Assembly: GCF_020037015.1 (NCBI RefSeq)
Contig: NZ_JAIQDE010000008.1
Coordinates: 1 to 64,000 of the forward strand
DNA: 64,000 bases
DNA from: Corallococcus sp. AS-1-6
GTDB taxonomy: Bacteria; Myxococcota; Myxococcia; Myxococcales; Myxococcaceae
Reading direction: 5' to 3'
Positions 18,242 to 27,698 of this stretch are shown piece after piece (the first letter of the stretch is position 1; every line of letters begins with the position of its first letter). The notes beneath the pieces are model-generated. The model made no database searches and was not told the DNA's origin. It saw only the letters and a program-made list of their open reading frames with translations. The position numbers were made by a program, and so were the translations under genes.

Positions 18242-18270
18242 TTGACCTCCGGAATCGCGTGGCCCTATCT
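18242..18270 (+). promoter_or_regulatory. putative purE promoter
   Basis: TTGACC at 18242-18247 is followed after 17 bases by CTATCT (18265-18270). The candidate at 29203 has a very similar right half (CTATCTG). The purE ATG is about 60 bases downstream. No PurR-like or riboswitch-like structure was recognised in the leader. Confidence 0.35.
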
Positions 18271-18328
18271 CCGCGTTCTTCCAGGCTTCACCCCCTGGAA
18301 GCAGGGCGCACTGGAGGCGCGGACACGT

Positions 18329-18832
18329 ATGGCGGCGAGCGCGAGCACCCCGTGGGTCGGGGTCATCATGGGCGGCAAGAGCGACCTGGAGCACCTGCAA
18401 CCGGCGATCGACATCCTCGCCGAGCTGCGCATCCCGCACGAGGTGCGCATCGTGTCCGCGCACCGCACGCCGGACTGGATGATGGAGTACGCGTCCAGCG
18501 CGGAGGGGCGCGGGCTGTCCGTCATCATCGCCGCGGCGGGCGGCGCGGCGCACCTGCCCGGCATGGTGTCCAGCAAGACGCTGCTGCCGGTGCTGGGCGT
18601 GCCCATGCCCACCACGGTGCTGTCCGGCTTCGACGCGCTGCTCTCCATCGTGCAGATGCCCAAGGGCGTGCCGGTGGGCACGCAGGCCATTGGCAAGCCG
18701 GGGGCCGCCAACGCGGCGCTGCACGCGGCGGCCATCCTGGCGCTGAAGTACCCGGAGCTGCGCGAGCGGCTGGCCGCCTGGCGCAAGGCCCGCACGGACG
18801 AGGTGCTGGCGCAGCGCGAGGTGGCGGGATGA
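18329..18832 (+). CDS. purE: 5-(carboxyamino)imidazole ribonucleotide mutase PurE
   Basis: A 167-residue class I PurE, the mutase that moves the carboxylate of N5-CAIR to give CAIR in purine synthesis. It contains GVIMGGKSDLEHL, the SAHRTPDWM active-site segment, IIAAAGGAAHLPGM and the GVPVGTQAIGKPGAANA region. The Met at 18329 gives the standard length; an ATG 29 codons upstream adds residues unlike the family. The stop overlaps the purK start (ATGA), so the two enzymes of the N5-CAIR route are co-translated. Confidence 0.96.
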   Translation: MAASASTPWVGVIMGGKSDLEHLQPAIDILAELRIPHEVRIVSAHRTPDWMMEYASSAEGRGLSVIIAAAGGAAHLPGMVSSKTLLPVLGVPMPTTVLSGFDALLSIVQMPKGVPVGTQAIGKPGAANAALHAAAILALKYPELRERLAAWRKARTDEVLAQREVAG

Positions 18833-19971
18833 GCGGCCCCATGGTGCTTCCGGGTGGGACGCTGGGCATCCTGGGCGGCGGCCAGTTGGGGCGCATGATG
18901 GCGCTCGCGGCGCGCACGCTGGGCTACCAGGTGCAGGCGTTGGATCCAGACTCGGCGTGCCCGTCCCGCTCCGTGGTGGACCGCTGCCTCACCGCGTCCT
19001 TCACCGACACGGCGGCGGCCGAGGACCTGGCGCGCCAGTGCGACGTGGTGACGCTGGAGATCGAGAAGGTGTCCCTGGCCACGCTCAACGCGGTGGCCCG
19101 GCACGCGCCCATGCGGCCCGGCGCCTCCGTGCTGGAGGTGGTGCAGCACCGCGGCCGGCAGAAGGCGTGGCTCGCGAAGGGCGGCTTCCCGCTGGGCCCG
19201 TGGCGCGAGGCGAACTCGGAGGCGGATCTGTCCGCGGCCATCACCGCGCTGGGCGGCAGGTGCTTCATCAAGTCCAGCGAGGGCGGCTACGACGGGCGCG
19301 GCCAGTACGAGGTGAAGTCCGCCTCCGAGGCGGGCGTCGCGTGGAAGGAGCTGGGCGAGCGCTCCGTGGTGGTGGAGGCCGCGCTGGACCTGGAGGCGGA
19401 GCTGTCCGTGCTGGTGGCGCGCGGGCCGGATGGTCAGCTCGCGGTGTACCCGCCCGCGTTCAACCACCACGAGGAGCGCATCCTCGCGTGGTCCCTGCTG
19501 CCGGGGCCGCTGCCGCCGGCCGTGCTGACGCAGGCGTCGCAGGTGGCGCGCGACATCACCGCGGGCCTGAAGGTGGAGGGGCTGCTGGTGGTGGAGATGT
19601 TCCTGCTGGGTGACGGGTCGCTGCTCGTCAACGAGGTGGCGCCCCGCCCGCACAACAGCTTCCACTCCACGGAGGTGGCCTGCCTGACGAGCCAGTTCGA
19701 GCAGGCCGTGCGCGCGGTGTGCAACCTGCCCCTGGGCTCCGTGGAGGTGGTGCGCCCCGCGGCCATCGTGAACCTGCTGGGCGACCTGTGGTTGCAGGAG
19801 GGCGGGCCCCGGTTCGCGCAGGCGCTGGCGCTGCCCGGCGTCCGGCTGCACCTGTACGGCAAGCGCGACGCGCGCAAGGGGCGCAAGATGGGCCACCTGT
19901 CCGCCGTGGGCAGCACGCCCGAGGACGCGCTCCAGCGCGTGAAGGCCGCCGCCACGGCCCTGGGGATGTAG
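18829..19971 (+). CDS. purK: N5-carboxyaminoimidazole ribonucleotide synthase PurK
   Basis: A 380-residue ATP-grasp enzyme that carboxylates AIR with bicarbonate and ATP, supplying PurE. GTLGILGGGQLGRMMALAA forms the N-terminal nucleotide-fold loop. FIKSSEGGYDGRGQ is the ATP-grasp glycine-rich loop, and NEVAPRPHNSFHST is the hallmark metal-binding and substrate segment (usually HNSGHYT). The start is ATG 18829, overlapping the purE stop. Length and motif order are complete. Confidence 0.95.
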   Translation: MSGPMVLPGGTLGILGGGQLGRMMALAARTLGYQVQALDPDSACPSRSVVDRCLTASFTDTAAAEDLARQCDVVTLEIEKVSLATLNAVARHAPMRPGASVLEVVQHRGRQKAWLAKGGFPLGPWREANSEADLSAAITALGGRCFIKSSEGGYDGRGQYEVKSASEAGVAWKELGERSVVVEAALDLEAELSVLVARGPDGQLAVYPPAFNHHEERILAWSLLPGPLPPAVLTQASQVARDITAGLKVEGLLVVEMFLLGDGSLLVNEVAPRPHNSFHSTEVACLTSQFEQAVRAVCNLPLGSVEVVRPAAIVNLLGDLWLQEGGPRFAQALALPGVRLHLYGKRDARKGRKMGHLSAVGSTPEDALQRVKAAATALGM

Positions 19972-19976
19972 CGCGC

Positions 19977-20453
19977 ATGAAGACGAACGCCGCCCGGCTC
20001 CTGGACTCGCTCGGCATCGCGTACCGCCTGCGCGACTACGACGTGGATCCGGACGACCTGTCCGCGGAGACGGTGGCCGCCAAGGTGGGCATGCCCGCGG
20101 AGCAGGTCTTCAAGACGCTGGTGGCCAAGGGCGACCGCACCGGCGTGTTGATGGCGGTGGTGCCGGGCAACGCGGAGCTGGACCTGAAGGCCCTGGCGCG
20201 GCTGTCCGGCGACCGCAAGGTGGACACCGTCCCCCTCAAGGAGCTGCAGCCGCTCACCGGCTACATCCGGGGCGGCGTCACCGCGCTGGGCGGCAAGAAG
20301 GACTACCCCGTCTTCGTGGATGAGACGCTGGAGCTGTTCGACGAGGTCGCCGTGTCGGCCGGGGTGCGCGGGACGCAGCTCGTCCTCGCTCCGGCGGACT
20401 ACCTGCGCGTGACGAAGGGCAAGCCGGGACCCATTTCGCGTCCGAAGGCGTAG
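19977..20453 (+). CDS. ybaK: Cys-tRNA(Pro)/Cys-tRNA(Cys) deacylase, YbaK family
   Basis: A 158-residue trans-editing protein of the YbaK/ProX type. It spans the whole domain: AARLLDSLGIAYRLRDYDVD, VFKTLVAKGD with the conserved Lys, VPGNAELDLKALA, and GGVTALGGKKDYPVFVDE. The family hydrolyses Cys wrongly attached to tRNA-Pro. It starts five bases after the purK stop and probably shares its transcript, although no functional link to purine synthesis is known. Copy B of the shared regulatory element begins inside its last codon. Confidence 0.88.
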   Translation: MKTNAARLLDSLGIAYRLRDYDVDPDDLSAETVAAKVGMPAEQVFKTLVAKGDRTGVLMAVVPGNAELDLKALARLSGDRKVDTVPLKELQPLTGYIRGGVTALGGKKDYPVFVDETLELFDEVAVSAGVRGTQLVLAPADYLRVTKGKPGPISRPKA

Positions 20454-20483
20454 ACCCTTTTCGCGAGCCGCGCGTTCGAAGGG
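20451..20483 (+). promoter_or_regulatory. TAGACCC-CGTTCG element (copy B)
   Basis: TAGACCCTTTTCGCG starts at 20451 and CGCGTTCGAAGGG ends at 20483. The ATG of the next gene is at 20523. CCCTT and AAGGG at the ends form a short inverted repeat, as CCTTT and AAAGG do in copy A. It overlaps the ybaK stop codon. Confidence 0.45.
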
Positions 20484-20522
20484 ACATTCCCGGCCCTTGG
20501 GGGCCGTTCCCGGGGTGTCCCG

Positions 20523-21755
20523 ATGAATGCCGCCGTGTTGCAATTCCACCACCGCGAAGCCTTCGAGCACACCGTCACGCGCGCGCTGGCGGCGGGCGCC
20601 GGAGCGGGGCTCGTGCAGTGGGTGTCCCTGCGCGCGGGCATGCCGGTGCCGCTGACGTGGGTGGTGCCCGCGGCGGTGGTGCTGGCGTGCGCGCGCGGCG
20701 ACCGCTGGGACCGGGGCCTCTTGAGCGGCCTGGGGTTGCTGCTGGTCGCGCTGCCGTATGGGCTGGGCCTGTCGCCCGCGTGGACCGTGGCCACCAGCGG
20801 CGCGGCCGCGGGCGCCCTGCTGGTGCGCTCCCGCCTCAACGACCTGGGTGAGGAGGGACAGGTCGCGGAGGCCCGCCCCACCCTCGTGCACTACGGCCTG
20901 GGCGCGGTGCTGGGCGCGGGGCTCACGCTGGCGGGCGGCGTGGTGGCGAACATCCTGTCGGCGCGGCTGGCGTCCGTGGCCACGCCCACGCTGCTGGCGG
21001 CGGCGGTGGTGGGCGGCATCGTGGGGCTCTTCGTGGGGCTGGGCGCCATCGCCGCGCACCTGGGGCTGACGGCGGATCCGGTGGAGGCGCGCGCGGAGGA
21101 GCTGCTGCCCCAGCTCTCCGGTGACTTCCTCACGCTGTCCGAGCGCGCGCTGTCCCTCTACCGTCAATGCGGCCAGTCCCTGGCGAAGCTGCCCCGCGAG
21201 CCCGCGCGCGAGGAGCTGGCCCGCACGCTGGCGCGCATCACCCGGGGCGCGGTGGAGGTGGCGTCCGAGTGGGCCGGCGTGGAGGCGCAGTTGGAGGAGC
21301 GCGCCGCCGCGGAGCTGCAGGCGGAGCGCGAGAGCCTGGAGCGCGGCGCTCGCGCGAGCACGGACATGGTGGCGCGCCGGCAGTTGGAGGCCGCGGCGGC
21401 GTCGCTGGCGGAGGAGGTGGAGCGGCTGGGGGACATGCGCCAGCGGCGCGAGCGCATCCTCGCGAGGCTGCGCGCGGAGGTGGCCCTGCTGGAGCGTGCG
21501 CGCGTGGCGCTCCTGTCCCTGCGCAGCGGTCAGGCCCAGTTGAAGGCGGCGGAGCTGGCCTCGCTGGCGCGCCGGTTCCGCGCCCTCTCGACCGCCCAGG
21601 GAGAGGAAGGCCAGGCGATGGACGCGGTCGCGGCCCAGGTCACGCTGACCCAGGTGGCGGCGGCGAACGTGGCCCCCGTCACCCCGGTGGATCCGTCACC
21701 AGCAGAATCCGAGGGCGCCAAGGTGCCGGAAATCCAGCGGATTCAAGGGGAATAG
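20523..21755 (+). CDS. membrane protein with long coiled coil, function unknown
   Basis: A 410-residue protein I do not recognise. Residues 15-180 hold about five or six hydrophobic segments in two groups, parted by a short charged stretch (RSRLNDLGEEGQ). Residues 185-370 are strongly helical, Arg/Glu/Ala-rich and heptad-like (for example LEEVERLGDMRQRRERILAR with LRAEVALLERARV), so probably a cytoplasmic coiled coil. The C-terminus is Pro/Val-rich and disordered-looking. There is no cleavable signal. Its best context clue is the element about 40 bases upstream that also precedes an ECF sigma gene and a VWA gene, which suggests an envelope-related regulon. Confidence 0.7.
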   Translation: MNAAVLQFHHREAFEHTVTRALAAGAGAGLVQWVSLRAGMPVPLTWVVPAAVVLACARGDRWDRGLLSGLGLLLVALPYGLGLSPAWTVATSGAAAGALLVRSRLNDLGEEGQVAEARPTLVHYGLGAVLGAGLTLAGGVVANILSARLASVATPTLLAAAVVGGIVGLFVGLGAIAAHLGLTADPVEARAEELLPQLSGDFLTLSERALSLYRQCGQSLAKLPREPAREELARTLARITRGAVEVASEWAGVEAQLEERAAAELQAERESLERGARASTDMVARRQLEAAAASLAEEVERLGDMRQRRERILARLRAEVALLERARVALLSLRSGQAQLKAAELASLARRFRALSTAQGEEGQAMDAVAAQVTLTQVAAANVAPVTPVDPSPAESEGAKVPEIQRIQGE

Positions 21756-21894
21756 GACCTGGGGAGGCTGACGGGGCCCTCCCGCCCCGGGCCCTGGGGG
21801 GCGCCCGTGCCAAGCGTCCGTTTTCGATGCTGGCCCTGCCGGGTGGTCGGGGGGGACTGAAGCTTGCGCCGGAGCGCGGTACATTTCGGGGGCC

Positions 21895-23673
21895 ATGAGC
21901 CTGCCCTCCCCCAGCAAGCCCGCACCACCACCGCCCTGGCTCTGGAACGGTGACGAGCCGAGGGTCGCCACCGTCTTCCAGCCCATCGTCGATCTGCTCA
22001 GCGGCGAGGTCCTCGGCCACGAGGTGCTGTCGCGAGGCCTGGGCCCGGTGGAGTCCCCCAACGAGCTGTTCCACCGCGCGCGGGTGGAGGGCTTCACCTT
22101 CGAGCTGGAGCGCGCGTGCTGGACCGCGGCGGTGCGCCGCATCGCCACGCTGCCGGAGACGCAGCGGCGCGGCCCGTTCTTCTTCAACGTCAGCCCGGAC
22201 GTGCTGAGCGACGAGCGCTTTGGCGGCGCGTCCACGCTGGAGCTGCTGCGTCAGCACGGCCTGAGTCCCCAGCAACTGGTGCTGGAGATCACCGAGCGCA
22301 GCACGTTCGAGGACACGGAGCAGTTGCGCATGCTCGCGCGGCGGTACGCGGAGCAGGGCTTCGGCATCGCGCTGGACGACTTTGGCGCGGGGCACTCGGG
22401 CCTGGTGACGCTGGTGCACAGCGCGCCGGACTTCATCAAGTTGGACCAGGCGCTGGTGCGGGACATCCACCTGCACACGTACCGGCAGCACCTGGTGAAG
22501 TCGCTGGTGGCGTTCGCGCAGCGCGTGGACGCGGTGCTCATCGCCGAGGGCGTGGAGACCTGGAACGAATTGGCGGTCCTGCTGCGCCTGGGCATCCGGC
22601 ACGCGCAGGGCTACCTGCTGGCCCGGCCCGTGAGCTCGCCGCAGCGGCCGGGCGCGGACTTCGCGGAGCGTTGCCGCGAGGCCATCCGCGCCCTGCACCA
22701 CCGCGAGCACGAGGACGACGAGACGGTGGGCAGCATGATCATCCGCCCGCCGTGCGCGCCGGTGACGGCGCAGGCGGTGGAGCTGGACCGGCTCTTCCGC
22801 CGCACGCCCGGCGAGGACCACGTCGTGTTGCTGGACGGAGAGCAGCCTCGGGCGGTGGTGACGCGGCGCAACTTCTACGCGCGCTTCGGGGGGACCGCCG
22901 CCAGCACGGAGGCGGCGCTCCCGGACGGGCCGCGCGAGGCGCCGATGGTGGTGGAGGACGCGACGGCCATCACGGCGCTGGCGCGCATGGCGATGCGCCG
23001 CCCGCCCGAGACGGTCTACGACCCGGTGGTGGTGACGGACGCGAAGGGCCACTTCCTGGGCACGGTGACCATGAAGCAGCTCATCGCGCGGGCCTCGGAC
23101 CTGGAGCAGCACGCGGCGACGGGCGCGCACCCGCTGACGGACCTGCCCGGCAGCCGGATGATCGAGCGGTGGATCCGCGCCGCGCTCCAGGGCCGCGCGT
23201 TCACGGTCATCTACGCGGACCTGGACCACTTCGAGGCGTACAACGACCGCTACGGCTTCCTCCAGGGCGACCGCGTCATCCGCTACACGGCGAGCGTCCT
23301 GTCGGAGTGTCTGCACCTGCTGCCGGAGGGCTCCAACCTGGGCCACGTGGGCGGCGACGACTTCGTGCTCGTGTGTCCGGACGCGGTGGCGCCGGAGGTG
23401 TTGCGCACGCTCTGCCAGCGCTTCGACGCGGAGAAGGTCCCGCTCTACGGGCCGGAGGACCTGCGGCGCGGGGGCTTCACGGCGAAGGACGCGGCGGGCA
23501 ACACGGTGCCGGTGACGCTGAGCCTGGCGGCGGTGGACCACCAGGGGCTGTCCGCCCACCCGCACCCGGCGGAGCTGTCCGCCGTGGCCGCGTCCCTGCG
23601 CAAGCGGGTGAAGGCCGTCTCCGCGCAGACGCACACCAGCACGTTCCTGTTCCAGCCGGGCGCGGTGAAGTAG
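21895..23673 (+). CDS. c-di-GMP protein: EAL, CBS-like pair and GGDEF domains
   Basis: A 592-residue cytoplasmic protein. Residues 25-260 form an EAL phosphodiesterase domain with the signature as EVL (E43). The catalytic set looks complete: FFFNVSP, EITE (E131), DDFGAG (D161-D162), KLDQALV, AEGVE and the final Q of AQGYLLARP. Residues 280-420 resemble a CBS pair (VTAQAVELDRLFRRTP, YDPVVVTDAKGHFLGTVTMK). Residues 435-592 form a GGDEF domain with GGDDF at 486-490, a substitution compatible with activity. This EAL-CBS-GGDEF order is known from nucleotide-sensing turnover enzymes; net activity cannot be inferred. A PilZ-like gene lies nearby. Confidence 0.87.
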   Translation: MSLPSPSKPAPPPPWLWNGDEPRVATVFQPIVDLLSGEVLGHEVLSRGLGPVESPNELFHRARVEGFTFELERACWTAAVRRIATLPETQRRGPFFFNVSPDVLSDERFGGASTLELLRQHGLSPQQLVLEITERSTFEDTEQLRMLARRYAEQGFGIALDDFGAGHSGLVTLVHSAPDFIKLDQALVRDIHLHTYRQHLVKSLVAFAQRVDAVLIAEGVETWNELAVLLRLGIRHAQGYLLARPVSSPQRPGADFAERCREAIRALHHREHEDDETVGSMIIRPPCAPVTAQAVELDRLFRRTPGEDHVVLLDGEQPRAVVTRRNFYARFGGTAASTEAALPDGPREAPMVVEDATAITALARMAMRRPPETVYDPVVVTDAKGHFLGTVTMKQLIARASDLEQHAATGAHPLTDLPGSRMIERWIRAALQGRAFTVIYADLDHFEAYNDRYGFLQGDRVIRYTASVLSECLHLLPEGSNLGHVGGDDFVLVCPDAVAPEVLRTLCQRFDAEKVPLYGPEDLRRGGFTAKDAAGNTVPVTLSLAAVDHQGLSAHPHPAELSAVAASLRKRVKAVSAQTHTSTFLFQPGAVK

Positions 23674-23695
23674 CCGGACCGCGCCCGCCGGGGCG

Positions 23696-24249
<554 letters not shown>

Positions 24250-24253
<4 letters not shown>

Positions 24254-24654
24254 GAGGGGTGCTGGGGGTGCAGGGGCTTGTTGAGCAGCTTCTCGGTCAG
24301 CTCGGAGCCCAGGCTGTCCGACATGAGCCGCTCCACCAGCGTCTCGAAGTCCACGCGCTGGGACTCGCTGCTGTAGATGAAGCGGATGCCCATGCCGGGC
24401 TCCTCCGCGTCGGCCTTGGACCAGACGACCTCGCCCAGCAACTCGAAGGGTGCCTCGCGGTGCGGCACCGTCAGCTTGAAGAGGAAGCGCGTGCCAATGG
24501 GCAGCGGCTTCTTCGTCTTGATGAACGTGCCGCCCTTGCTGATGTTCTTCGTGTAGTCAGCGAAGAACGAATTGAGCTTCTTGTAGTCGACCTTCAGCTC
24601 GATGGGCGCACGACCGTGGGTGCGCAGTTCGGATCCGCTCTTCTGTTCGGACAT
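24250..24654 (-). CDS. PilZ-like protein, TIGR02266 type
   Basis: A 134-residue single-domain protein. The stretch GRAPIELKVDYKKLNSFFAD and then YTKNISKGGTFIKTKKPLPIGT is typical of the myxobacterial TIGR02266 PilZ-like group. The second half of the canonical c-di-GMP site (NxSxGG) is present as NISKGG. The RxxxR half is not: only one Arg remains before APIEL. Direct nucleotide binding is therefore doubtful. The ATG at 24654 is 25 bases from the divergent peptidase gene, so promoters must overlap coding sequence. It is coupled to the DUF192 gene. Confidence 0.85.
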
Positions 24655-24679
24655 GCGGCCGGGGAGTATAGGGGACGCC

Positions 24680-27043
24680 ATGCGGCAAGTCCTCCCCCGT
24701 GCCCGTGCACTGTTGGGCCGTCCAGCCGTCCTGGCCACCGTGCTGCTGCTCGGCGGTGGGGGGTCGGCCCTCGTCCTCCTCCCCCTTTTCGGGGTCCCGG
24801 GCTTCGAACTGGGCTTGGCCCTGTCCATCGCCGTGGGCCTGCTCGGGGGGGGGACAGGCATCGCCGCCGCCGCCCAGGAGCGCCGCGTCCTCACGGGCGC
24901 CGGCCCCGTGCCCGCCCGGGTGGAAGCGTCCGCCCTGCCCGGAACCGCCGTGGGCCGGGCCCTGGGCGCCAGCGCCGTCCTGAACCTGGGGGTGCTGGTC
25001 CCCCCCTTCGTGTGCGCCCTGCTCTTCGCCCGTTTTCGCACCGCGTGCGACCCCTTCGAGCTGGCGGGCTTCTACCCCCTGCTCACCCTCCCCTCCGCCC
25101 TGGTGGCCTCCGCGGCGGGCGTGCTCCTGGGCTTCGCGACGGCCCGGCCCCGGGGCGCGGCGGGCCTGTACGCCCTGCTGCTGCTCGCCTCACTGGCGGT
25201 GACGGTGTGGCCCATCGTCTTCGGGCCCCAGGTGTTCGCCTTCAACATCTTCCTGGGCCACCTGCCCGGCCCGCTCTACGACGAGGCCCTCCAGATGACG
25301 GCCGCGCTGGGCTGGTTCCGCCTGGAGACGCTCCTGTGGGGGGGCGTCTTCGCGGGGCTCGCCATCGCGCTCCTGGACGTGCGCACCGGGCGCCTGGCGC
25401 TCAAGGGCGCGCGCGTGGGCGGCCTGCTGGGGCTGGTGCTCCCCTGCGCCCTGGGCATCTCCTGGCTGGAGGCCCGCGCGCCCCAGTTGGGCCTGCGGAT
25501 GAGCGACGCGTACCTCGCCGAGCAACTGGGCGGCGTCCGGGAGACGGAGCACTTCGTCCTGCACTACCCGCGCGGCAAGGCGCGCCAGGACGTGGACCGC
25601 ATGGCCCGCGACCTGGAGTTCCGCTTCACCCAGACGTCCCTCTTCCTGGGCACGGCCCCCACGGAGCGCGTGCGCGTGTGGCTCTACCGCTCCGAGGACG
25701 AGAAGCAGCGGCTGGTGGGCGCCGGCCGCACCCAGTTCGCCAAGCCCTGGCGCGCGGAGCTGCACATCCAGGACAAGCCCTTCCCCCACTCCACGCTGCA
25801 CCATGAGCTGGCGCACGTGATGGCGGGCCCGGCGGGCTCCGGCTTCTTCCGCGTCACCACCCGGCTGGGCGTGTGGCCGCTGATGGGCGTGATTGAAGGG
25901 CTCGCGGTGGCCGCGGACGACCCCGTGCAGGGCGAGCTCACCCTGCACCAGTGGGCCGCGGGCATGCGCCGGCAGGGGCTGGCCCCGGACATGCGCGACC
26001 TGATGGGGCCCAAGGGCTTCTACCAGTCCGCCCCGGCGCGCGCGTACACCGTGGCCGGTTCGTTCCTGCGCTACCTGGCGGACACCTACGGCGCGGACAA
26101 GCTGCGCACCGTCTATGCGCACGCGGACTTCAACGAGGCCTACGGCCGGCCCCTGGACGAGCTCGTCACCGAGTGGGAGCGCACCCTGGACGCGCTGCCC
26201 CTGGACGCGTCCACGCTCGCGCGCGCCTTCGCCCGCTTCCGCACCGGCAGCCTCTTCACCCGCGCCTGCGCCCGCGAGGTGGCCCGCCTGTCGGACTCCG
26301 CCCGCGAATCACTCGCCAGCGACCCGCAGGACGCGCTCGAGCGCTACCAGCGCGCCGCCCGGCTCCAGCCGGAGGAGCCGTCGTTCCAGTTGGGCCAGGC
26401 CGTGGCCCTGGACGCCCTGGAGCGCGGGCCGGACGCGGCGAAGGTGCTGGCCTCGCTCGCGGAGCAGGTGAAGGACCGGCCCGCGCTCGCCGCGGAGGTG
26501 GCCGTGGCCCGCGCGGACGTGGCCCTCCACCTGGACGACGTGGAGGGGTCGCGCGCCCTCCTCCAGGCCGCGCTCGCGTTGGATCCGGGCCCGGAGCTCA
26601 CGCGCACCGCCCAGGTGAAGCTGGCCGCGCTGGAGACGCCGTCGCGCCGCGCGCCCATCGAGGCGTACTTCCGCGCGCCCCAGGAGGAGCTGCGCCTGCT
26701 GCTCCTGGACCGCGCCCTGCTCGCGTCACCAATGGACCCGTGGCTGCGCTACCTGCTGGGGCGGCGGCTGCACCAGGTGGGGGCCCCGGCGCTCGCGGGC
26801 GAGCAGCTCCAGCGCGCCCTGGCGGACGCCACCCTCCCGGAGGCCATCCGCCGGGAGGCCACGCGGCTGAGGATCGAGGCCGCCTACCTGGCGGGCGACT
26901 GCGGCGCCGTGCGGCATGAGGTGGGCGCGCTGCCGGATTACGGGGCCGCCTTCCGTGCGGCGGCCTCCGAGTGGCAGGCCCGTTGTGACTTCGAGCAAAC
27001 GGCCTATCGCGGGCCGCTGGTGCCGCGTCAGGCTTTCCGCTAG
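24680..27043 (+). CDS. polytopic membrane protein with HExxH peptidase-like and TPR domains
   Basis: A 787-residue protein. Residues 1-270 hold about seven hydrophobic segments. After the last (VLPCALGISWLEAR) comes a peptidase-MA-like domain with the zinc motif HHELAHVMAG near residue 374, a downstream Glu in VIEGLAVAADD, and YTVAGSFLRYLADTYG as in M1-related families. Residues 540-787 are TPR-like helices. The layout suggests a membrane-anchored metalloprotease facing the periplasm with a protein-binding tail. No signal cleavage is expected. I do not recognise a named relative. The ATG at 24680 is the first Met in front of the hydrophobic region. Confidence 0.75.
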   Translation: MRQVLPRARALLGRPAVLATVLLLGGGGSALVLLPLFGVPGFELGLALSIAVGLLGGGTGIAAAAQERRVLTGAGPVPARVEASALPGTAVGRALGASAVLNLGVLVPPFVCALLFARFRTACDPFELAGFYPLLTLPSALVASAAGVLLGFATARPRGAAGLYALLLLASLAVTVWPIVFGPQVFAFNIFLGHLPGPLYDEALQMTAALGWFRLETLLWGGVFAGLAIALLDVRTGRLALKGARVGGLLGLVLPCALGISWLEARAPQLGLRMSDAYLAEQLGGVRETEHFVLHYPRGKARQDVDRMARDLEFRFTQTSLFLGTAPTERVRVWLYRSEDEKQRLVGAGRTQFAKPWRAELHIQDKPFPHSTLHHELAHVMAGPAGSGFFRVTTRLGVWPLMGVIEGLAVAADDPVQGELTLHQWAAGMRRQGLAPDMRDLMGPKGFYQSAPARAYTVAGSFLRYLADTYGADKLRTVYAHADFNEAYGRPLDELVTEWERTLDALPLDASTLARAFARFRTGSLFTRACAREVARLSDSARESLASDPQDALERYQRAARLQPEEPSFQLGQAVALDALERGPDAAKVLASLAEQVKDRPALAAEVAVARADVALHLDDVEGSRALLQAALALDPGPELTRTAQVKLAALETPSRRAPIEAYFRAPQEELRLLLLDRALLASPMDPWLRYLLGRRLHQVGAPALAGEQLQRALADATLPEAIRREATRLRIEAAYLAGDCGAVRHEVGALPDYGAAFRAAASEWQARCDFEQTAYRGPLVPRQAFR

Positions 27044-27097
27044 ACGCGGGCCCCTGCGCTGAGACGATTCACGCATTGACGGAAAGGTGGATGGGGC

Positions 27098-27625
27098 ATG
27101 CACTTCGAGAAGACGCAGTACATCCAGGGGACGGTGGACGAAGTGGAGCGCGCGCTGCTGGACGAGCGCTACTTCCCGTACCTCCTCCAGCACCACGGCG
27201 TGCTGCTGGAGCTGCAGCCCCAGGAGGTGCGCGTCGACGGTGACCGCGTGCACCGCAAGGTGCGCTACCGCCCCAAGCCCGTCATCTCCTCCGTGGGCCC
27301 CAAGAAGGTGTCGCCGGAGTGGTTCGCCTTCATCGAGACGTCCACCTACGACAAGCGCACCAAGCAGCTCACGTTCACCAACACGCCCACGTCCCACACC
27401 ATCTCCAAGATGCTGGTGAACACGGGCGTGCTGAAGCTGCGCGACCTGGGCAATGGCCAGACGGAGCGCAAGATGGAGGGGGAGCTGGCGCTCAAGGTGC
27501 CCTTCCTGCTCAAGCCCGTGGCGATGATCGCCGAGCCGCTCATCAAGACGGAGGGGCTGAAGATCCTCGATGGCGAGCTGCCCGTGCTCAACCGCTTCAT
27601 CGCTGAAGTCATCCGCGCCAAATAG
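27098..27625 (+). CDS. DUF2505 / SRPBCC-fold protein
   Basis: A 175-residue protein matching the DUF2505 style of the START/SRPBCC ligand-binding fold: MHFEKTQYIQGTVDEVERAL at the N-terminus, alternating beta strands (VRVDGDRVHRKVRYRPKP), and a long C-terminal helix around KILDGELPVLNRFIAEVI. There is no signal peptide or membrane segment. The fold usually binds hydrophobic ligands, but no ligand is known for this family. It follows the peptidase gene by 54 bases on the same strand. Confidence 0.7.
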   Translation: MHFEKTQYIQGTVDEVERALLDERYFPYLLQHHGVLLELQPQEVRVDGDRVHRKVRYRPKPVISSVGPKKVSPEWFAFIETSTYDKRTKQLTFTNTPTSHTISKMLVNTGVLKLRDLGNGQTERKMEGELALKVPFLLKPVAMIAEPLIKTEGLKILDGELPVLNRFIAEVIRAK

Positions 27626-27662
27626 TCAAAGCGCACGGAGGGCGGCGGGGCCTGGGAATGGG

Positions 27663-27690
27663 TTGACACAAATGCGGTTGAACCCATAAG
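27663..27690 (+). promoter_or_regulatory. putative housekeeping promoter
   Basis: TTGACA at 27663-27668 (perfect -35) and CATAAG at 27685-27690 (four of six to TATAAT) are 16 bases apart. The lipoprotein ATG at 27699 follows almost directly, so the message would have a very short leader. Confidence 0.5.
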
Positions 27691-27698
27691 GCCCCGCC

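Noticed and set aside
23350-23364. GGDDF taken as a degenerate, inactive GGDEF site
   Set aside because: The catalytic acidic positions are kept (D for E), and active cyclases with this change are known; inactivity cannot be claimed.
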